Assembly (NCBI GenBank): GCA_028278425.1
Contig: JANQEJ010000333.1
Coordinates: 1-36,358 of the forward strand
DNA: 36,358 nt
Source: Planctomycetota bacterium
GTDB lineage: Bacteria; Planctomycetota; UBA1135; GCA-002686595
Direction: 5' to 3'
This document shows positions 32,663 through 36,358 of this stretch, piece by piece; the stretch's first letter is position 1; each line of letters begins with the position of its first letter. Position numbers and translations under genes: made by a program. A model generated the notes under the pieces. That model worked only from the letters and a program-made list of their open reading frames with translations. It was not told where the DNA came from and searched no databases.

Positions 32663-32683
32663 CCGCTAGCGGGAACGTTCCCT
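32663..32683. promoter_or_regulatory. Two abutting 12-bp palindromes between P4 and pdxJ
   Basis: CCCGCTAGCGGG (32663-32674) and GGGAACGTTCCC (32672-32683) are perfect palindromes sharing GGG. They lie between the divergent starts of P4 (32532) and pdxJ (32781). This is operator-like geometry, and the first could also form a hairpin. The inner GGAACGTTCC also occurs at 7761-7770. No cognate regulator is known. Confidence 0.4.
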
Positions 32684-32780
32684 GCCGCACACTTACGACG
32701 GCTGCGGCTTTTTGGATGTTCGGATGGTCGGGGAAAGTTTCAGACGCCCGAGAGGCAGCGCTAAGATCCGCTGCGACACC

Positions 32781-33506
32781 ATGATCAGGCTGCACGTGAA
32801 CGTGGACCACGTCGCCACGCTGCGCCAGGCCCGCCGCGGCGCGCGCCCCGACCCCGTCGAATGGGCGCTCCAGGCCGAGGACGCGGGCGCGCACGGCATC
32901 ACCTGCCACCTCCGGCGCGACCGGCGCCACTTCCAGGACGACGACCTGCGGCGGGTCCGTGAGCGAATCCGAACGCTCCTGAACCTCGAGTCGAGCCTGC
33001 ACCCGGAGATGATCGCAATCGCACTCGAAAGCGGCGCCGACGAGGTCTGCCTGGTGCCGGAGAACCGCCAGGAGATCACCACCGAGGGCGGTCTGGACGT
33101 CGTGCGAGAGCGGGCGCGCCTCGCCGAGGTGATCCCGCGCCTTCGCGCCAAGGGCATCGCGGTCAGCCTGTTCGTCGACCCCGAGCCTGATCCACTCGCC
33201 GCCGCGGCGGAGGTCGAGGCGGAGTACGTCGAGCTGCACACCGGCTGCTACGCGAACGCGTCCGGCGAAGAACGCGACGCGGAGCTCGAGCGCCTCGTCG
33301 CCGCCGCAGAGCGCGCGCACGCGCTCGGCCTCAAGGTCAACGCCGGACACGGTCTCGACTACGACAACGTCGAGCCGGTGGCGCGGCTCCCCCACCTGCG
33401 CGAGCTCAACATCGGGCACGCGATGGTCGGCCGCGCGGTCTTCGTCGGCGTCGAGCGGGCGGTGAAGGAGATGCTGGCGCGCATCGAGGCGGGGGCGCGC
33501 GGATGA
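32781..33506 (+). CDS. pdxJ: Pyridoxine 5'-phosphate synthase PdxJ
   Basis: 241 residues, typical length. It condenses 3-amino-2-oxopropyl phosphate with 1-deoxyxylulose 5-phosphate to pyridoxine 5'-phosphate, the last ring-forming step of the DXP-dependent vitamin B6 route, as a cytoplasmic TIM-barrel octamer. Motifs: HVNVDHVATLRQARRG at 5-20 (N7, D9, H10), HLRRDRRHFQDDD at 43-55 (HLREDRRH in most homologues, so Glu is Arg here), NLE at 68-70, CLVPENRQEITTEGGLDV, NAGHGLDYDN, and LNIGHAMVGRAVFVGVERAV at the end. The ATG at 32781 starts the conserved core; the frame extends to 32712 but without homology. It overlaps dapA by 4 nt (ATGA). Confidence 0.96.
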   Translation: MIRLHVNVDHVATLRQARRGARPDPVEWALQAEDAGAHGITCHLRRDRRHFQDDDLRRVRERIRTLLNLESSLHPEMIAIALESGADEVCLVPENRQEITTEGGLDVVRERARLAEVIPRLRAKGIAVSLFVDPEPDPLAAAAEVEAEYVELHTGCYANASGEERDAELERLVAAAERAHALGLKVNAGHGLDYDNVEPVARLPHLRELNIGHAMVGRAVFVGVERAVKEMLARIEAGARG

Positions 33507-34396
33507 CGTCGCCCTTCCGCGGGAGCATCGCGGCGCTGCCGACGCCGTTCGGCGAAGGCTCGGGCGAGCTCGATCTGGCCGCCTTCGGGGCGCTGGTGGA
33601 TCATCACGTCGCGTCGGGGACCGAGGGCCTGGTCGTGTGCGGCACGACGGGCGAGACGCCCACGCTCACGCGCGAGGAACGGCGGAGCCTGATCGCCGCC
33701 TGCGTCGAGGCCGCCGGCGGCCGCGTGCCGGTGATCGCCGGCGTGGGAACGAACGCGACGCGGTCCACGGTCGACGAGCTCGAATCTGCGGAGGAGCTCG
33801 GCGTCGACGGGCTGCTCGTCGTCACGCCCTACTACAACCGGCCGAGCCAGGCCGGGCTGAGGCTTCACTTCGACGCCGTCGCGGCCGCCGCGACGCTACC
33901 GGTCGTCCTCTACAACGTTCCGGCGCGCACCGGGGTCGACCTCCTGCCGGAGACGGCCGCGGATCTCGCGCGGCGGCACGCGAACGTCGTGGCGATCAAG
34001 GAGGCGTCGCCTTCGGTCGAGCGGTTGCGAGAGCTCGTCGCCACGCGCGCGCTCGACGTTCTCTGCGGCGAGGACACGCTCGCCGTCAAGGCGCTTCGGC
34101 TCGGCGCCGCGGGCTGGATCGGAGTCCTCCCGAACCTGGCGCCCGCCGCGGCGGCGGAGCTCGTCGGCATCGCGCACACGGATCCGGCGCGCTGCGACGC
34201 GATCTGGGAGGAGCTCTCGCCCTACCTCGACGTGCTCGCGCTCGACGTGAACCCGGTACCGGTCAAGGCCGCGCTCGCGCGACAGGGACGGATGTCGGCC
34301 GGCGTGCGTCCGCCGCTGGCGCCGCTCGACGCCGCGGCTGCGAAGCAACTCGAGCGGCGGCTCGAGGCATTCGACGGCGTAGCACAGCCGACCTGA
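33503..34396 (+). CDS. dapA: 4-hydroxy-tetrahydrodipicolinate synthase
   Basis: 297 residues, normal length. It condenses pyruvate with aspartate semialdehyde, the first committed step of lysine and diaminopimelate synthesis. Motifs: CGTTGETPTLTREE at 46-59 (T48, T49 of the proton relay), VTPYYNRPSQAGL at 107-119, VVLYNVPARTG at 134-144 (Y137 and R142), and VVAIKEASPS at 162-171 with Schiff-base K166. Later, CGEDTLAVKALRLGAAGWIG matches the family. It starts within the stop of pdxJ, so the two are translationally coupled; both products use central C3/C4 metabolites, but the pairing may just be operon packing. Distant DapA-like aldolases exist, yet the residues here fit true DapA. Confidence 0.92.
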   Translation: MTSPFRGSIAALPTPFGEGSGELDLAAFGALVDHHVASGTEGLVVCGTTGETPTLTREERRSLIAACVEAAGGRVPVIAGVGTNATRSTVDELESAEELGVDGLLVVTPYYNRPSQAGLRLHFDAVAAAATLPVVLYNVPARTGVDLLPETAADLARRHANVVAIKEASPSVERLRELVATRALDVLCGEDTLAVKALRLGAAGWIGVLPNLAPAAAAELVGIAHTDPARCDAIWEELSPYLDVLALDVNPVPVKAALARQGRMSAGVRPPLAPLDAAAAKQLERRLEAFDGVAQPT

Positions 34397-34505
34397 CGTA
34401 CCGGGTTGACGGCAAGCGAGGCCCGTCGCGTTCGAGGGGCTCCTGTCAGAGTCTCGCGTTGGCCGCGAGCCCTCCTAAGGGAGGAGCTTCGTCGTGGCAT
34501 CGGCG

Positions 34506-34558
34506 CGGGTCAACACGAGTGATTCCACGGACGCGAATGGAAGACGCCGCGAGTGTGG
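34506..34558. repeat. Direct repeat, copy A (3' side of P5)
   Basis: A 53-bp segment that matches 36116-36169 at about 46 of 54 positions with one gap, same orientation; shared blocks include CGGGTCAAC, CGAGTGATTC and GACGCGAA. It lies between the convergent dapA and P5 genes. Unlike copy B, it does not retain the perfect hairpins. Confidence 0.6.
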
Positions 34559-34631
34559 ACGTGCCTTGCGCAAGCGCGCCGCGAGCCAAGGAGAAACCAG
34601 CGGACGAAGAGGGCGGCGAGCCGGGGAACGA

Positions 34632-34680
34632 GGCTCCTCCGCGGCGGAGGAGCCCCGTGCAGCGAAGGCTTCGGGAAGCC
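34632..34680 (-). terminator. Hairpins downstream of P5 (possible bidirectional terminator)
   Basis: Right after the P5 stop lies GGCTTC/GAAGCC (34667-34672 with 34675-34680). A longer perfect inverted repeat with 11-bp arms, GGCTCCTCCGC and its complement, spans 34632-34654. Neither is followed by a clear T-run, so Rho-independent termination is uncertain. Their place between convergent dapA and P5 suits transcript ends. Weaker hairpins (34453-34469 and 34471-34484) follow dapA. Confidence 0.45.
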
Positions 34681-35955
34681 CTAGAACAGGATCGTGGTGG
34701 TCCTGTTCGTGGAATCGTAGGTGTCCGAGGTGTCGTTGAAGCTGATGCCTTGGGCATAGAGCGGAAGCGGGGGAACGATCACGCCGGTTTGGAACTGCGG
34801 CCCGGTGAAGGCTCCCTCCGAAGTGAAGACGAACACGGTCCGAACGACGGTTCCCGAGGCGAGCGTCGCATTGAAGACGCCGTCCGGAACGATCAGCAGG
34901 TTGGTCCCCAGCGCGGGGACACCCGGGACCGGGATCGGGGTAAGCGAGAACCCGACCACCCCGAAGTTCGGGCGCTGCGAGACCGCGAAGTCGCGTAGCT
35001 CAAGACCGATCGAGGAAAGACCGGAGGTCGTGTTGAGGCGGCGGCCGTTCGTGGCTCCGCCGCCGTTGTCGCCCACTTCCGGCGGGCCCGGGAAGCTCCC
35101 GGTGCCGGCCTGGACGTTCAGCACGTTGTCGCGGAAGGTCAGGTTGGCTTCAAGTATCGAGACCACCGACTCGGCCAGCGGGGCGCCGCCACCGAGCTGG
35201 AAGCCGCCGATGATGTTCACGCCGCCGGCAACGTCCGCCTGGGACTCGCTGGTGGAGTGCACGTCCTGGAGACCGTAGTCGCCCAGGCCGCACACGCCGC
35301 CCGTGGCGGTCATGCCGCCGTTGACGAAGTAGGTGAGGGCCGTGCTGGACAACGGGGTGCCGTCGGACGGAAGGACGACGCCGGTACCCGGGGTGCTGCT
35401 GAAGTTGAGCTCGACCAGGTAGCCGTTGACGAAGCCCGAGGGCGGGCACGTCGAGCCGACGGGAGAGCACAGCGAAGGAGCGACCGTGCAGGGGTTCCCG
35501 AAGCCGGAGTTGCCGACGATCACGAGCGTCTCCGTGGTGAAACCGAGCGTGACGAAGGCGGGCTCGAGGATGCCGGGGTTGATGACCGACGGTATCGCCG
35601 GCCCCAGGGTCCGCTCGTAGAAGTCCGCGGACGACGAAGCCGGAGAGGCGGTGGTTCCCCAGAACGTGTCGAACAGGGACTCGTAGAAGCCGTCGACCTC
35701 CATGACCGGACCGCCGAGAATGTCGGACTGGTTGGCGAGGAAGCCGTCGCCCTCCCAGACCTTGTAGTACCAGTCGCCGGCGGCGTCCGGCGGGTTGGCG
35801 CCAGCCGTGAAGCCGGAGCTCGGGCTGGAGAAGATGAAGACAACGTCACCCCCGTTGTTGAGGGTGCTGTTGTTGGAGTTGACCTGGGCGGCCGCAAAGC
35901 CGGCCGTGATGGCAGCGGCGCTCACGGCGCCCAAGAAGCGTAAGGCGGTTCTCAT
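34681..35955 (-). CDS. Secreted paralogue family member P5
   Basis: 424 residues; GAGGAA about 10 nt before the ATG. Signal peptide about 1-24 (ITAGFAAAQ). Landmarks: TLNNGGDVVFIFSSPSSG, PPDAAGDWYYKVWEGDGFL, SLFDTFWGT, DFYER, GNSGFGNPCT, SLCSPVGSTCPPSGF, LTYFVNGGMTATGG, VCGLGDYGLQDVHSTSES and DNGGGATNGR. The C-terminus (VFVFTSEGAFTGPQF, then PLPLYAQGISF) diverges from P2-P4 and is closer to P1. The core Cys residues are conserved. It stands alone as a transcription unit: hairpins follow its stop, and a terminator-like stem-loop plus a foldable leader precede it. It is flanked by direct repeats. Function unknown. Confidence 0.8.
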   Translation of the reverse strand: MRTALRFLGAVSAAAITAGFAAAQVNSNNSTLNNGGDVVFIFSSPSSGFTAGANPPDAAGDWYYKVWEGDGFLANQSDILGGPVMEVDGFYESLFDTFWGTTASPASSSADFYERTLGPAIPSVINPGILEPAFVTLGFTTETLVIVGNSGFGNPCTVAPSLCSPVGSTCPPSGFVNGYLVELNFSSTPGTGVVLPSDGTPLSSTALTYFVNGGMTATGGVCGLGDYGLQDVHSTSESQADVAGGVNIIGGFQLGGGAPLAESVVSILEANLTFRDNVLNVQAGTGSFPGPPEVGDNGGGATNGRRLNTTSGLSSIGLELRDFAVSQRPNFGVVGFSLTPIPVPGVPALGTNLLIVPDGVFNATLASGTVVRTVFVFTSEGAFTGPQFQTGVIVPPLPLYAQGISFNDTSDTYDSTNRTTTILF

Positions 35956-35993
35956 GAGATTCGTTCCTCATCCACTAGGGAGATTCAGGCGTG

Positions 35994-36028
35994 AAAAAAG
36001 CTCCGGGTCTTGACGGAAGACGCGGAGC
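35994..36028 (-). terminator. Intrinsic terminator or attenuator 38 nt upstream of P5
   Basis: On the minus strand a 12-bp stem with one mismatch (36017-36028 with 36000-36011, loop 36012-36016) is followed by six T (35994-35999). It is a textbook Rho-independent terminator on the strand of P5. The remaining 38 nt before the P5 ATG hold the RBS and leave little room for a promoter, so P5 may be transcribed by read-through (attenuation). Confidence 0.7.
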
Positions 36029-36029
36029 G

Positions 36030-36130
36030 GGCCGGTTCGAGAGCATCGAAACGAAAAGAGGCCTCCGCCGTCGATACGGCGGTCTGCGAACGACGCCTAC
36101 GCTCTCGGGCCGACTCGGGTCAACCCGAGT
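36030..36130 (-). promoter_or_regulatory. Foldable 5' leader of P5 (candidate cis-regulatory RNA)
   Basis: A long-range stem pairs GCTCTCG-GGCC (36101-36111) with GGCC-(GGTT bulge)-CGAGAGC (36030-36044), 11 bp in all. It encloses a perfect hairpin CCGCCGT/ACGGCGG (36065-36071 with 36076-36082, 4-nt loop). Another perfect 7-bp hairpin lies just outside (36113-36119 with 36124-36130, 4-nt loop). A terminator follows directly on the minus strand. The order stem-junction, terminator, RBS, ORF is that of riboswitch-type leaders; no known class was recognised. Confidence 0.4.
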
Positions 36131-36169
36131 GATTCAACCGACGCGAAATGCAAAACGCCTCGAGCGTGG
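36116..36169. repeat. Direct repeat, copy B (5' side of P5)
   Basis: Partner of 34506-34558, about 1.6 kb away, in the same orientation and on the other side of P5. This copy overlaps one leader hairpin and part of the terminator of the gene to its right, so it may be a dispersed 3'-end element and not a mobile boundary. Confidence 0.6.
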
Positions 36170-36181
36170 GCTCGAGGTGTT
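36152..36181 (-). terminator. Intrinsic terminator of the gene ending at 36214
   Basis: On the minus strand an 11-bp stem with one G-U pair (36171-36181 with 36154-36164, loop 36165-36170) runs into TTTT (36152-36155 complement). It lies about 33 nt after the TAG at 36214. Confidence 0.65.
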
Positions 36182-36213
36182 GGCTGCTCGAAATCCGAAC
36201 GTCGTGCGAGCGG

Positions 36214-36358
36214 CTAGTGGCCGTCGTTGCCCTTCTTCTCGTCCTCCGGAGCCGGCGGGCCCGTCGTCCGCTCCGCGCCCTTCGTGCGCCGCATCACCGG
36301 CAGGCGCCGCTGGTCCGGCGCGGCGTGACCCGTGATCGCCACCTCGCGCATCGTGCCG
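36214..36358 (-). CDS. Unrecognised protein, C-terminal end only
   Basis: A minus-strand frame enters from the right edge and stops with TAG at 36214. The 47 visible residues include MREVAITGHAAPDQRRLPV, a basic stretch (MRRTKGAER) and a charged tail ending EDEKKGNDGH. They match no domain I know and may be a disordered C-terminus. The ATG at 36351 could be internal or a true start. Reality is supported by the typical terminator just downstream. Base composition is high GC like the core genes. Confidence 0.55.
   Translation of the reverse strand, partial: GTMREVAITGHAAPDQRRLPVMRRTKGAERTTGPPAPEDEKKGNDGH

Noticed and set aside
32685..32714. GCCGCA/TGCGGC stem followed by five T on the plus strand upstream of pdxJ
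   Set aside because: Looks terminator-like, but the stem is only 6 bp with a 13-nt loop and no plus-strand gene lies upstream; kept only as a weak attenuator possibility.
34506..36169. Integron attC-like sites around P5
   Set aside because: Copy B contains a RYYYAAC-type heptamer, but copy A lacks it, paired core sites are missing and there is no integrase in the window.
1..36358. CRISPR arrays, tRNA/rRNA genes, insertion sequences, prophage genes
   Set aside because: Looked for regular short repeats, cloverleaf ends, transposase motifs and terminal inverted repeats; none seen.

Overview
The window is high-GC bacterial chromosome. Three things point to Planctomycetota, probably a deep-branching lineage. 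Two ECF sigma factors are each fused through one transmembrane helix to a long extracytoplasmic part. Secreted paralogues with repetitive Gly/Pro-rich modules are expanded. A pseudopilin operon carries PilX-like proteins and a HEAT-repeat protein. This is a family-level inference, because there is no rRNA or marker gene to fix taxonomy. I see no tRNA, rRNA, CRISPR array, transposase or phage gene.

Layout. 1-2643 (+): the 3' end of an FAD-dependent UGM-like oxidoreductase, a GT2 glycosyltransferase starting on its stop codon, and a membrane-anchored SGNH-hydrolase-like protein; this looks like a surface polysaccharide module. About 2.7-9.95 kb is visibly less GC-rich. It holds a small membrane-anchored hypothetical protein and the largest member (P1) of a secreted paralogue family (both -), an ECF sigma/sensor fusion (-), and a divergently transcribed secreted Asp-box beta-propeller (+). 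9957-13013 (-): a second, larger ECF sigma fusion with several carboxypeptidase-regulatory-like repeats. 13074-18524 (-): a pseudopilin operon in the order PilV-like, PilW-like, two tandem PilX-like paralogues, HEAT-repeat protein. A two-TM HAMP-like protein diverges from it (18730-19200, +), followed by a hairpin-rich leader and a secreted parallel beta-helix protein.

21286-32532 is all on the minus strand: P4, rsmD, P3, P2, nagA and a secreted hypothetical protein follow one another with 10-45 nt gaps and look like one operon. After them come an AT-richer pair (a TPR protein and an HExxH zinc-peptidase-like protein, both with apparent TTG starts) and recN. On the plus strand pdxJ and dapA overlap by 4 nt. 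The last 2 kb holds P5 (-), with a terminator-like hairpin only 38 nt upstream of its start codon, a foldable leader, and a 54-bp direct repeat on either side. The window closes with the 3' end of an unrecognised minus-strand gene and its terminator.

The best candidates for something undescribed are: the five-member secreted family (P1-P5) with a conserved four-Cys core; the possible attenuator or riboswitch-type leader of P5; the hairpin-rich leader of the beta-helix gene; and the TPR plus metallopeptidase pair.
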